A stretch of DNA of 64,000 nt from an uncultured Sphaerochaeta sp. (GTDB lineage Bacteria > Spirochaetota > Spirochaetia > Sphaerochaetales > Sphaerochaetaceae), in the NCBI RefSeq assembly GCF_963667405.1, contig NZ_OY763408.1, positions 3,061,757 to 3,125,756 of the forward strand, read 5' to 3'. The translations under genes and the position numbers were made by a program. The notes under the pieces were generated by a model. That model saw nothing but the letters and a program-made list of their open reading frames with translations, searched no databases and was not told where the DNA came from. Of this stretch, positions 51,543 through 60,405 are shown one piece after another; positions within the stretch are counted from its first letter, which is position 1; the number at the start of each line of letters is the position of its first letter.

Positions 51543-52841
51543 ATGCACGCACTCGCTACTGAACTGAATGAGACGTTGAGAGGAACCATTGTGGATGCAA
51601 TGCTCTCCGACGTTGGGCGCAGAATGTTTTTCCCCAAGGGGATAGTCGCCCAAAGCGCCGAAGCCGGCCAGAAAGCAACCAGGTTCAATGCCACGATTGG
51701 TATGGCTACCTCCAAAGGTCAGCCGATGTACCTTTCGGACATTTACAATCAGTTTGCCCCAGACGCCTTCAAGCCCTCCGAACTCTTTGCGTATGCCCCC
51801 GGTGGTGGGGACCAGCAACTGAGAACAAAATGGAAGGAGCAGATGGTCCGCAAGAATCCCTCGCTTGAGGGGAAATTGCTCTCGCAGCCCATCGTAACCT
51901 CAGGCTTGACCCATGGATTGAGCATGCTTGCCCAGCTCTTTGCCCAAGAGGGTGACACCTTGGTCATCCCAGACTTGGCTTGGGACAACTATGAGTTGAT
52001 TTTTGCCCACCAGGTCAATGCATCCATTGCAACATTCCGCCTCTACACCGATGAGGGTAGCTTCAATGTGGCAGGACTGGAAGCAACACTGCGCTCGATT
52101 CCCGACCGCAAGGCACGCATTTTGCTCAACTTCCCCAACAATCCAACCGGCTACACTCCGACGAAAGTTGAGATGGCTGCCATTGCAAGCACTCTCACCA
52201 ATCTCGCCGAGGAAGGCATGCAACTGATGGTCATCAGTGATGATGCCTACTACGGGCTGTTCTTTGAAGAGGAGACAGCCACCGAGAGCTTGTTCGCGCA
52301 CCTGTGTGATGCCCACGAGAACATTTTCGCGGTCAAATGCGATGCAGCTACCAAGGAAGACATGGTCTGGGGATTCAGGATCGGCTTCATCACCTATGCA
52401 GGCAAGGCCCTGACCAAGGCACACCTTGAGGCGTTGGACAAGAAGACGCTGGGTATCATCCGCAGCACCGTCAGCAACTGTGACAAGCCCGGACAGAGCC
52501 TTTTGCTGAAGGCTATGACCAAGGGCGTAAGCTATGAAGCCGACAAGGAAGCTGCCAGAATTGAGATGGAGAAGCGTTATCGCATCCTCAAGGAAGCGCT
52601 CAAGAAGCATGAGGGAAACGACCTTTTGCTTCCCCATCCCTTCAACAGCGGCTATTTCATGGCATTCAAGACCAAAGGCAGCGCAGAGGTGCTCAGACGC
52701 CATTTGCTCGATGCCTATCAGGTTGGATGCATAAATATTGCCGATGTTACCCTCAGACTTGCCTATTGTTCTGTGGAATGTGATAAGATTGCTGAACTGG
52801 TGGATTTGGTCTACCAGGCGGCAGGAGAAGCATGGAACTAA
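51543..52841 (+). CDS. PLP-dependent aminotransferase, class I/II
   Basis: A 432-residue fold-type I aminotransferase. The PLP-binding region has LLNFPNNPTGYTPTKVEM (~190), ISDDAYYGLFF (~232) and the Schiff-base Lys in VKCDAATKEDMVWGFRIGF near 275. The protein resembles the MalY/AspC superfamily; donor and acceptor cannot be told. GGAGG eight bases before the ATG. It overlaps the ModE-like regulator by ten bases and heads an operon with phosphofructokinase. Confidence 0.88.
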   Translation: MHALATELNETLRGTIVDAMLSDVGRRMFFPKGIVAQSAEAGQKATRFNATIGMATSKGQPMYLSDIYNQFAPDAFKPSELFAYAPGGGDQQLRTKWKEQMVRKNPSLEGKLLSQPIVTSGLTHGLSMLAQLFAQEGDTLVIPDLAWDNYELIFAHQVNASIATFRLYTDEGSFNVAGLEATLRSIPDRKARILLNFPNNPTGYTPTKVEMAAIASTLTNLAEEGMQLMVISDDAYYGLFFEEETATESLFAHLCDAHENIFAVKCDAATKEDMVWGFRIGFITYAGKALTKAHLEALDKKTLGIIRSTVSNCDKPGQSLLLKAMTKGVSYEADKEAARIEMEKRYRILKEALKKHEGNDLLLPHPFNSGYFMAFKTKGSAEVLRRHLLDAYQVGCINIADVTLRLAYCSVECDKIAELVDLVYQAAGEAWN

Positions 52842-53212
52842 AGGCAAAGCTCTACCTCGTCGATGAGGATGGCAACAAATTCATGGGAATCGGGGTGCTC
52901 TGGTTGCTGGAGCAGGTGAGGCATCAAAACTCGCTGCGCAAGGCTGCCATGGCACTTGGCATCTCCTATTCCAAGGCTTTCGGGATGGTTCAGAACCTGG
53001 AACAAAGCCTTGGTGTTGCTGTGCTCAACCGGCGAAAGGGCGGTTCGAGTCGGGATGGGGCTACGTTGACACCCTTTGCACTCGAATTCCTTTCTCTCTA
53101 CCGATCGTTTGAGCAACAGGCCAAAGAGGGCCTGGAGGCGCCATATGCCCGGTTCAAGCAAGAGTTGAATGGCTTGCTTGCCGGCATTGATGAGCATGGA
53201 GGTGAAGCGTGA
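52832..53212 (+). CDS. ModE/LysR-type winged-helix regulator
   Basis: A 126-residue DNA-binding protein consisting only of the ModE N-terminal domain type: GIGVLWLLEQVRHQNSLRKAAMALGISYSKAFGMVQNLEQSLGVAVLNRRKGG (residues ~19-70). It lacks the molybdate-binding TOBE domains of full ModE. The residual C-terminus is helical and may dimerise. Translation is coupled on both sides (10-base and 4-base overlaps). It probably regulates the adjacent genes or molybdenum metabolism, but nothing in the sequence fixes the ligand. Confidence 0.8.
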   Translation: MELKAKLYLVDEDGNKFMGIGVLWLLEQVRHQNSLRKAAMALGISYSKAFGMVQNLEQSLGVAVLNRRKGGSSRDGATLTPFALEFLSLYRSFEQQAKEGLEAPYARFKQELNGLLAGIDEHGGEA

Positions 53213-54549
53213 CGACCAAGAAGTTGGATTTTTCCATCCCGATTTTGGGTGAGGCAAAGATCTCATCCCCGATCATGATGAGTACTACCCAGGATGATGG
53301 GCAGGCTGATTATGTCAGTGATGCAGACCATATTCTCTTTGGCATCGATACCGATATCGATGAGAACGGCCATCCGGTCCCCCGCCATGAGGAGACGGTT
53401 GAAGTTGCAGGCCCTCGGGCAAAAATCTACTTCAATCCCGCTCACGTTCATGCTGCCATATGCACGTGTGGTGGAATTTGCCCCGGCCTGAACAATGTCA
53501 TCCGCGCAGTGGTTCGCTGTTTCTGGTATCGCTATGGGGTGAGAAGGATCAGCGGGGTGCAGTTCGGCTATCAGGGCTTGCTTGAAAACAGTCCTTGGCC
53601 ACTGATTCCCCTTGATCCTGATGTGGTCGATGAGATCCAGGAAAAGGGTGGTACGATTCTGGGGTCTGCCCGTGGCGGTGGCAAACAGGTTGAGGAGATT
53701 GTTGACTCGTTGGAGAAGCTGAATATCAACATTCTGGTCACTGTCGGCGGCGACGGAACCTTGCGCGGCGCCTATGACATCTATGAGGAAGTGAAGAAGC
53801 GTGGCCTGAAGATCTCCATCATCGGAATCCCGAAGACCATCGACAATGACCTTTCGCTCATCCAGAGCTCATTTGGTGTCGATACGGCTGTGCAGATGGC
53901 AGTTCCTGTTGTCCGCTGTGCCCATATCGAGGCCAAGAATTCCATTCATGGCATCGGCTTGGTGAAGGTCATGGGCCGTGAGTCCGGCTTCATTGCAGCC
54001 AATACCTCACTGGCACAGAGTGATGTGAACTTCTGCCTGATTCCGGAGAATCCGTTTGACCTGGATGGGCCGAATGGGTTGCTGGAGCACCTCCGGCGCA
54101 GGGTGCTCGATCGTGGCCATGCAGTGATCCTCATCAGTGAGGGAGCCGGCCAGGATCTGGTTCCTTCCACCGGTGAAACCGATGCTTCGGGCAACATCAA
54201 GTACACCGACATCGGGGTATTCCTCAAGGATCGGATCAACGAGTACTTCAAGCGTGAGGGGATTGAGACCAACGTCAAGTACATCGATCCTTCCTACATC
54301 ATCCGAAGCGCCCCCGCCGATTCCTATGACTCGATCTACTGTGCACGCCTTGGGGCCCACGCAGTGCACGCTGCGATGTCAGGAAAGACTGCAGCCTTGA
54401 TCGGCTTGGTCCACAACCGGTTTGTGCATCTGCCCATCAAGGTGGCTGTATCGAGTCGCAACCATGTGGATCTGGAAGGTTCGCTTTGGAGAGACGTATT
54501 GGAGAATACCCGCCAGCCGCTTTCGATGAAGAATTTCAAATTCGATTGA
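53209..54549 (+). CDS. Phosphofructokinase (spirochaetal long-form, probably ATP-dependent)
   Basis: Phosphorylates fructose 6-phosphate in glycolysis. The 446-residue protein has the PFK core ICTCGGICPGLNNVIRAVV (~84), VTVGGDGTLRGA (GGDGT 180-184) and GIPKTIDNDLS (PKTIDND 208-214), plus GRESGFIAANTSLAQ. The Gly at the first motif is the ATP-enzyme signature (pyrophosphate enzymes have Asp), while Lys in PKTIDND is typical of the pyrophosphate group and of the ATP-using long forms of spirochaetes and trypanosomes. ATP use is therefore likely. GTG start with GGAGG upstream; ends the operon with a strong terminator. Confidence 0.9.
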   Translation: MTTKKLDFSIPILGEAKISSPIMMSTTQDDGQADYVSDADHILFGIDTDIDENGHPVPRHEETVEVAGPRAKIYFNPAHVHAAICTCGGICPGLNNVIRAVVRCFWYRYGVRRISGVQFGYQGLLENSPWPLIPLDPDVVDEIQEKGGTILGSARGGGKQVEEIVDSLEKLNINILVTVGGDGTLRGAYDIYEEVKKRGLKISIIGIPKTIDNDLSLIQSSFGVDTAVQMAVPVVRCAHIEAKNSIHGIGLVKVMGRESGFIAANTSLAQSDVNFCLIPENPFDLDGPNGLLEHLRRRVLDRGHAVILISEGAGQDLVPSTGETDASGNIKYTDIGVFLKDRINEYFKREGIETNVKYIDPSYIIRSAPADSYDSIYCARLGAHAVHAAMSGKTAALIGLVHNRFVHLPIKVAVSSRNHVDLEGSLWRDVLENTRQPLSMKNFKFD

Positions 54550-54588
54550 GGTTTTTCCATCGTGTGACTTTTTGCAAGGAACCCTATT

Positions 54589-54626
54589 CCCACAGAGCTT
54601 TTGTATGCTCTGTGGGACTTTTTTTG
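54589..54626 (+). terminator. pfk terminator
   Basis: CCCACAGAGC and GCTCTGTGGG form a perfect 10-bp stem with an 8-base loop, followed by seven T. Confidence 0.9.
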
Positions 54627-54788
54627 TCTCGGAGAGTTGTCCATGCATGGGAATAGGGTGACAAAACGTATCTGAATGATTTTTCCATACCTGCAATAAT
54701 TTTTAGAAACAAGAGGAATAATTTTTGTAACTCAAGGTATTGAAATGAAAAGAGAGAAGAAAAAAATAGGGGAAATTCAAAAAACCTC

Positions 54789-54817
54789 TTGATTCTTTTT
54801 TTGTGTTTGAGTACTGT
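54789..54817 (+). promoter_or_regulatory. Promoter of the predicted sRNA
   Basis: TTGATT (54789-54794), 17 bases, TACTGT (54812-54817). It is 160 bases past the pfk terminator and faces no ORF. Confidence 0.55.
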
Positions 54818-54823
54818 ACCTCT

Positions 54824-54943
54824 CAGAAAGAGAACGACATGCTTCTGCACCCGTTGGGTCGGCTAGCAACGAAATCGGATTTTTTCTAACCTCCTTTTGT
54901 TCCCCTCAGGGTTTAACCTCCTTTTCCCTGGGGGGTTTTTTTG
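54824..54943 (+). ncRNA. Predicted small RNA with two anti-Shine-Dalgarno motifs
   Basis: A ~120-nt promoter-to-terminator unit with no ORF. It has a short hairpin ACCC-GTT-GGGT (54849-54859), an unpaired TAACCTCCTTTT at 54887-54898, and an identical second copy at 54914-54925 inside the loop of the terminator. The terminator stem is CCCCTCAGGG/CCCTGGGGGG (54902-54911, 54926-54935) with seven T after it. CCUCC in exposed positions could pair with ribosome-binding sites of target mRNAs. No known RNA family is recognised; it is not SRP, tmRNA or 6S by their usual signatures. Confidence 0.55.
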
Positions 54944-55150
54944 TCCGAGTAGCTTTTTCTGCACAATCGTATCCCATCCTACACCCCTGGCATCCTTGGT
55001 TTGTTCCTCATCAACCACAGCTCCTATGGAGATCGGGTTGAACGTGCTGAATCTGTCGGGTTGATGAATTCCTGCCCGTTGGGGATACCAGGAGCAAGCC
55101 CCTTCTGATGGGGATGTTCTGGGCTTATGTTCCCTTATCCTTTCCTTTTG

Positions 55151-55186
55151 TTGACGCCTTCCCTGAAAGAGCGTATCATCGGCCAA
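55151..55186 (+). promoter_or_regulatory. Leaderless promoter of the HAD gene
   Basis: TTGACG (55151-55156), 17 bases, TATCAT (55174-55179), six bases to the ATG; predicted +1 is the A of ATG. Confidence 0.75.
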
Positions 55187-55908
55187 TGGCTATACACACC
55201 CTCTTGTTCGATTTGGATGGGACCTTGCTTCCCATCGACCAGGATCAATTCATGCATGCCTATTTCGGACTTTTTGTCCGCAAAGCAGGTGAACTCGGAC
55301 TCGATGAGAAGGCTGCTCTCTCCGGCTTGCAGGCAGGCCTGAAAGCCATGCTCACAAACAACGGGGAGATGACCAACAAGGATCGCTTCGATTCTGTGTT
55401 CTCCCAAGTCAGCGGCATCGACAGCACCCGGTTCAACGAGCAGTTTTCCTCGTTCTACCAGCATGAGTTCCATCAGCTTGCAGCCTTTGCGAAGCCCTCA
55501 TCGCTTGCCCATAGGATTGTGGAAACAGCGAAAGAAAAAGGATACCGGGTGGCCCTTGCCACCAGCCCTCTCTTTCCCGCTCAGGGCACCGAGGCACGGA
55601 TTGGGTGGGCAGGTCTGCGTGCAGACCAGTTCTCGCTGGTCACCACCTATGAGACCTACCGGCATGCAAAGCCGCACTGGCACTACTACGTGCAGGTGTT
55701 GGATGAGTTGGGGGTTGATGCGTCCGAATGCCTGATGATCGGCAACGATGTCCGTGAGGACATGGTGGTGGCCGAACATGGCATGGAGACCTTTTTGGTC
55801 ACCGACTGCCTGATCAACCGCGATGATCGTTCCCTGGACCCCTATAGAAAGGGAAGCCTGCAAGCATTTTCAGATTTCCTTGAGGAGTTGCCGCCATGCA
55901 CACTGTAA
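55186..55908 (+). CDS. HAD-superfamily hydrolase
   Basis: A 240-residue haloacid dehalogenase-like phosphatase. Motif I is LLFDLDGTLLP (residues ~5-15), motif II the SP in LATSPLFP (~125), motif III the Lys in YRHAKPHWHYY (~160) and motif IV GNDVREDM (~185). The helical cap between motifs I and II is the C1 type. Substrate is unknown. It starts immediately after a -10 box without a ribosome site, and overlaps the DMT gene by 13 bases. Confidence 0.88.
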   Translation: MAIHTLLFDLDGTLLPIDQDQFMHAYFGLFVRKAGELGLDEKAALSGLQAGLKAMLTNNGEMTNKDRFDSVFSQVSGIDSTRFNEQFSSFYQHEFHQLAAFAKPSSLAHRIVETAKEKGYRVALATSPLFPAQGTEARIGWAGLRADQFSLVTTYETYRHAKPHWHYYVQVLDELGVDASECLMIGNDVREDMVVAEHGMETFLVTDCLINRDDRSLDPYRKGSLQAFSDFLEELPPCTL

Positions 55909-56840
55909 AACCCTCCATCCTGACCAAACGTTGGGTGGTGATCCTTCTTGCAAGCCTCTGTGCCACGCTCTGGGGCAGTGCCTATCCCTCGATCAAGCTT
56001 GGCTATGAGCTGTTCGGTGTGGGAGCCGATGATACGGCTGCAAAGCTTGCCTTTGCAGGCCTGAGGTTTACCCTTGCAGGCCTTTTGGTCCTGGTGTTCC
56101 GCAGCCTGCAGAGGGGACCGAAGATGGCAATCAGAAGCCTCACTGCAAGATCTTCCCTCCAGATACTCCTGCTTGGTCTCTTGCAGACCACCATCCACTA
56201 CTACTTTTTCTATGTCGGCGTCAGTTATACCACCGGTGCCAAGAGCTCCATCCTCAACTCGTCCTCAGTCTTTTTCAGTGCGGTGCTGGCACACCTTGTG
56301 TACAGCAACGACCATATCAGCCTTCGCAAGGGTTTGGGGATTCTGCTGGGCTTTGTCTCGGTGATCCTGGTGAATATCGAGCCGAATCTCTCGCTCACAT
56401 TCCGCTTGCAAGGCGAGGGTTTTGTGGTCATTGCCGCCTTCTTGACCAGCCTGTGTGCACTCTACAGCAAACGCATCAGCGCTAAGGTGGACCCGGTGCT
56501 GCTCACTGCACTCCAGCTCTTCTCAGGCGGCTTCATCCTGCTGATGATTGCCTTGGGCATGGGTGCCTCGATGCCCAGAAGCGGTTTCTGGGGCTATGCC
56601 TTGCTGCTCTATATGGCAGCGCTCAGTGCCACGGCCTTCACCCTCTGGACTGCACTGCTGAAGCACAACAAGGTCAGCTCCATCACGGTATTCAACTTTC
56701 TGATCCCTGTGGTGGGGACCTTGCTCAGTGCCCTGGTTCTGGGCGAATCGATCCTGCGCCTGCAGTATCTTCTCGCCCTTCCCGTGGTTGTTCTGGGCAT
56801 CGTGCTGGTCACTTACTCCAGCTCGAAGGAGCCGGTGTAG
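55896..56840 (+). CDS. DMT-family transporter (EamA domains)
   Basis: A 314-residue, ten-TM drug/metabolite transporter with two EamA repeats. The first holds CATLWGSAYPSIKLGYELF (~22-40) and RFTLAGLLVLVFRSL; the second holds ITVFNFLIPVVGTLLSALVLGESI (~268-291), the signature of the family's last helices. Substrate unknown. It overlaps the HAD gene at its start and the convergent ABC gene at its end (28 bases), without an intergenic gap. Confidence 0.88.
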   Translation: MHTVKPSILTKRWVVILLASLCATLWGSAYPSIKLGYELFGVGADDTAAKLAFAGLRFTLAGLLVLVFRSLQRGPKMAIRSLTARSSLQILLLGLLQTTIHYYFFYVGVSYTTGAKSSILNSSSVFFSAVLAHLVYSNDHISLRKGLGILLGFVSVILVNIEPNLSLTFRLQGEGFVVIAAFLTSLCALYSKRISAKVDPVLLTALQLFSGGFILLMIALGMGASMPRSGFWGYALLLYMAALSATAFTLWTALLKHNKVSSITVFNFLIPVVGTLLSALVLGESILRLQYLLALPVVVLGIVLVTYSSSKEPV

Positions 56841-58678
56841 AGCCGCCAGTACTGACCCTTCTGTTCCATGAGCGCTTGATGCGTTCCCCGCTCTATGATG
56901 CTCCCATCCTCAAGCACCATGATCATATCAGCATTCCTGATGGTGGAGAGGCGATGTGCAATGACGAAGACCGTTCTTCCTTCCATCAGGGCGTCCATGC
57001 CCTTCTGCACCACCTCTTCGGTATGGGTGTCGATGCTGCTGGTTGCCTCATCGAGAATGAGAACCGGAGGATCTGCGACCAGGGCACGGGCAATGGAGAT
57101 CAGCTGGCGCTGACCTTGGGAGAGTGAGGCCCCGTCTCCACTGAGATCGGTCCGGTACCCCTGCGGCAGGTGGGAGATGAAGGTGTCAGCATTCGAGAGC
57201 CTTGCCGCCTCATACACCTCCTCGTCGGTGGCATCGAGCCGCCCATAGCGGATATTCTCCAATACCGTCGTACTGAACAGGTGCACGTCCTGCAGAACCA
57301 CCCCGAGCGATCGGCGAAGATCGTCCTTGCGGATTCTGTTGATGTTGATCCCATCATAGCGGATCTTTCCGTCAGCCAGGTCATAGAAACGGTTGATGAG
57401 ATTGGTGATGGTCGTCTTGCCTGCACCGGTCGCCCCGACAAGGGCAATCTTCTGTCCCTGCTTTGCCTCGATGGAAATATCCTTGAGCACCAGTTTGTCG
57501 GGCACATAGCCAAAGTCGACATCATGGAGACTGACCCTCCCCTCAAGCGGAGTGAGCCTGCCTGTTCTCCCGTCCTTCCATGCCCAGCGTTCAGTCCTCT
57601 GCTCCGTTTCCTCCATCGTTTCGGTGACATTGACCAGGGTGGCTGTGCCTTCATCCACCTCTTTCTGCTCATCGAGCAGGGCAAAGATGCGCTTTGTTCC
57701 TGCCAATGCCATGGCAACCGAGTTGAGTTGGCTCGCCATCTGGTTGATCGGCATGTTGATCGTCCTGCTGAGCTGGAGGAAGGATGCGATGGCACCCAAA
57801 GTAAGGGCCCCGATCCCCGAGAGAGCAAAGAATCCGCCGACGATGGCCACCACCACATACTGGATGTAACTGATGTTTCCCATGATCGGCATGAGGATGT
57901 TCGCGAAGCGATTGGCATTGAAGGCATCGCCGGCGAGCTCCTCATTGAGCACGTCGAACTGCTGTTTTGCCTGCTGCTCGTGGGTAAAAACCTTGATCAC
58001 TTTCTGCCCATTGATCATCTCCTCGATGTAGCCGTTGGTCTTGCCCAATGCCTTTTGCTGGGCGATGAAGTAGGAACCGCTCTTACGGGCGATGCGTGAG
58101 GTGATGTTGAGCATTGCCGTGAGCGAGAGGACCACCACCAAAGTCAGCTGCCAACTGGTGGCCAGCATGGCCAGGAAGATGGCAAGAACGGTAACGATGG
58201 AACTGAGGAAGTTGGGAATCGATTGGGTGACCATCTGCCTGAGGGTGTCGGCATCGTTGGTGTACAAGCTCATCAGATCGCCATGGGAACGGGTATCGAA
58301 GTACCTGATCGGCAGTGTCTGCATGTGGCTGAACATCTGGTCGCGGATGGTTTTCAGCGTTCCCTGGGCAATGGTGATCATCAGACGGTTTGTCAGGTAG
58401 GTGGCAAGCACACCACTTGCATAGATGACCGCCATGATGCCAAGCGCTCCCAGCAAGGGTGCATAGGAGACCACACCGGCAGCCGAGGCCAAGGGTGTGA
58501 TGTAGGAGTCGATGAGAATGCGCAAAAAGAGTGAACCTGCCACAGCGGCAAGAGCGCTGATGAGGATGCAGGCAAAGACGATGAGAAGCCTGGCCTTGTA
58601 GGGACCGAGGATATAGGAAAACAGGCGCTTGAGAGTTGCCAGGTCTACTTTGGGTTTCTTGTTCGTAGGGGTTTTCAT
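56813..58678 (-). CDS. ABC exporter half, ATPase-permease (canonical site subunit)
   Basis: A 621-residue fused six-TM and ATPase protein, second subunit of a heterodimeric exporter. Walker A is GATGAGKTT, the signature loop DGASLSQGQRQ and Walker B VLILDEATSSIDT, with catalytic Glu present. Partnered by the gene at 58675 (four-base overlap). Such heterodimers (BmrCD, TM287/288 types) export drugs, lipids or peptides. Regulation by the MarR protein at the operon head suggests drug or stress response. Confidence 0.9.
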   Translation of the reverse strand: MKTPTNKKPKVDLATLKRLFSYILGPYKARLLIVFACILISALAAVAGSLFLRILIDSYITPLASAAGVVSYAPLLGALGIMAVIYASGVLATYLTNRLMITIAQGTLKTIRDQMFSHMQTLPIRYFDTRSHGDLMSLYTNDADTLRQMVTQSIPNFLSSIVTVLAIFLAMLATSWQLTLVVVLSLTAMLNITSRIARKSGSYFIAQQKALGKTNGYIEEMINGQKVIKVFTHEQQAKQQFDVLNEELAGDAFNANRFANILMPIMGNISYIQYVVVAIVGGFFALSGIGALTLGAIASFLQLSRTINMPINQMASQLNSVAMALAGTKRIFALLDEQKEVDEGTATLVNVTETMEETEQRTERWAWKDGRTGRLTPLEGRVSLHDVDFGYVPDKLVLKDISIEAKQGQKIALVGATGAGKTTITNLINRFYDLADGKIRYDGININRIRKDDLRRSLGVVLQDVHLFSTTVLENIRYGRLDATDEEVYEAARLSNADTFISHLPQGYRTDLSGDGASLSQGQRQLISIARALVADPPVLILDEATSSIDTHTEEVVQKGMDALMEGRTVFVIAHRLSTIRNADMIMVLEDGSIIERGTHQALMEQKGQYWRLYTGSFELE

Positions 58679-60405
58679 GCCTGTTCCTCCTTGCGCATCT
58701 GCCTCTCATACATGTGGCTGTACCGCTCGCAGGTACGCAGAAGTTCCTCGTGCGTTCCCATTGCCTGGATCTTTCCGTCGTCAAGCATGACGATCAGATT
58801 GCTGTCCATGACCGAGCTGACACGCTGGGCGATGATAATCTTGGTTGTTTCTTGCAATTCTGTTTTGAGTGCATCCCGGATCTTGGCATCGGTCCTGGTA
58901 TCAACTGCACTGGTTGAGTCGTCGAGAATGAGAACCTTCGGCCTTTTCAGCAGGGCGCGGGCTATACAGAGACGCTGCCGCTGGCCTCCCGAGAGATTTG
59001 AGCCATCCTGTTCAAGGTAGGTCTCATAGCCGAGGGGGAGGGTCTTGATGAAGCCGTCTGCCTGGGCGATCCGGCATGCCCACCTAAGCTCTTCTTCACT
59101 TGCTTCCTCATTGCCCCATCTGAGATTATCGGCAATCGTGCCGCTGAACAGGACATTCTTCTGAAGCACCATGCCCACTGCTTTTCTCAAGCTTTCGAGG
59201 GAGTAGGTGCGAACATCCTTGCCTCCAACCTTGACCGAACCGCTGTCCACATCATAGAGGCGGGGAATGAGCTGGACGAGCGATGATTTTGCACTGCCGG
59301 TTGGGCCAAGGATGCCCACCGTATATCCACTCGGAATGGTCAGGTTGATGCCGAACAGGCAACGCTTGTCCACCGTTTTGGTGTAGCTGAAATCGACCAG
59401 TTCGAAGGTGATCGATCCGTCTTGTACGACGGTCTCCGGTGAAGCTTGCTCCACCAGATCCAGTTTTTCTGCAAGGACATCCTCGATCCTCTGGGCGCTT
59501 GCCTTGCTGATGGTAAGCATGACAAAGACCATGGACAACATCATCAGACTCATCAGGATCTGAGAGGTGTAGGTGATGAAACTCATCAATTGGCCGGTGG
59601 TCATGGAAGATGAGACGATCAGACGGGCCCCGATGTAGCTGATGGCAAGGATGCAGAGGTACATCGTCCCCTGCATCAACGGGCTGTTGAAGGCAATGAT
59701 TTTCTCAGCTTTGCTGAAGTCCTGGAAGATTTCTTCTGATACGTTGCCGAATTTCTTGATCTCATGCTGTTCCCGCACAAACGATTTCACCACACGGACG
59801 GCACGGATGTTCTCCTGCACCACCGTGTTGAGCTTGTCGTACGTCTTGAAAACCCGCGTGAAGATGGGGTAGGCAGCCCTGATGAGGAAGAAGAGCCCGA
59901 TGCCGAGTATAGGGATGGCCACGAGATACACGAGGCTGAGGGTGTTGTTGATGGTGAAAGCCATGAAAAAGCTGAAGATCAGCATGACTGGGCTTCTGAC
60001 TGCGATACGGGTAAGCATCTGGTAGGCATTCTGGACATTGGTCACATCGGTGGTGAGGCGGGTGACCAGTGAAGAAGTGGAGAAGCGGTCGATATTCGCG
60101 AACGAGAAGTTCTGGACCGAATGGTAGAGGCCCCTGCGGACGTTCTTGGCAAAACCGGTGGAAGCCTTTGCGGCAAAGTGACCGGCCAATACGCCGAAGA
60201 GAAGAGCTATGGAGGCACAGGCCAGCAAGATCAGGCCCCACTTCACAATCTCGGACAGATTCCCGGCATCAATACCTCTGTCGAGCAGAAAAGCCATGAG
60301 GAAGGGAATGGTGACATCCATGATGACTTCAAGGACAACAAAGAGGATGGTAAGCAGGGTGGGCAGTTTGTTTGCCCCAATTTGGTTTCGTAAGTGTTTC
60401 AGCAT
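58675..60405 (-). CDS. ABC exporter half, ATPase-permease (degenerate site subunit)
   Basis: A 576-residue partner of the previous gene. Walker A GPTGSAKSS, signature NLSGGQRQR, but Walker B reads VLILDDSTSAVDT: Asp replaces the catalytic Glu. In known heterodimeric ABC exporters one subunit has this non-catalytic Asp, so a single hydrolytic site is expected. Six TM helices occupy residues ~15-300. It starts one base from the marR stop. Confidence 0.9.
   Translation of the reverse strand: MLKHLRNQIGANKLPTLLTILFVVLEVIMDVTIPFLMAFLLDRGIDAGNLSEIVKWGLILLACASIALLFGVLAGHFAAKASTGFAKNVRRGLYHSVQNFSFANIDRFSTSSLVTRLTTDVTNVQNAYQMLTRIAVRSPVMLIFSFFMAFTINNTLSLVYLVAIPILGIGLFFLIRAAYPIFTRVFKTYDKLNTVVQENIRAVRVVKSFVREQHEIKKFGNVSEEIFQDFSKAEKIIAFNSPLMQGTMYLCILAISYIGARLIVSSSMTTGQLMSFITYTSQILMSLMMLSMVFVMLTISKASAQRIEDVLAEKLDLVEQASPETVVQDGSITFELVDFSYTKTVDKRCLFGINLTIPSGYTVGILGPTGSAKSSLVQLIPRLYDVDSGSVKVGGKDVRTYSLESLRKAVGMVLQKNVLFSGTIADNLRWGNEEASEEELRWACRIAQADGFIKTLPLGYETYLEQDGSNLSGGQRQRLCIARALLKRPKVLILDDSTSAVDTRTDAKIRDALKTELQETTKIIIAQRVSSVMDSNLIVMLDDGKIQAMGTHEELLRTCERYSHMYERQMRKEEQA

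Larger units (their letters stand above)
54550..55185. other. 636-base intergenic region with terminator, A/T-rich stretch and predicted sRNA
   Basis: Contains the pfk terminator (54589-54626), an A/T-rich stretch (54650-54790), a promoter and ~120-nt predicted small RNA (54789-54943), then about 200 bases with no recognisable gene, and the promoter of the HAD gene at its right end. The minus-strand open frame here (54863-55186) has no family features and is not accepted. Confidence 0.7.

Noticed and set aside
54745..54792. A 15-codon plus-strand ORF (MKREKKKIGEIQKTS) with AAGG upstream
   Set aside because: Very short, in A/T-rich sequence where such frames occur by chance, and its end overlaps the predicted sRNA promoter.
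54944..55150. Possible tRNA, tmRNA or SRP RNA in the gap before the HAD gene
   Set aside because: No T-arm consensus, no SRP apical loop and no tmRNA-type ends were found; only a small CCCC/GGGG hairpin.
54863..55186. A 107-residue minus-strand open frame in the pfk-HAD gap
   Set aside because: It runs over the sRNA terminator and HAD promoter, is charged low-complexity sequence and has no homology that I recognise.
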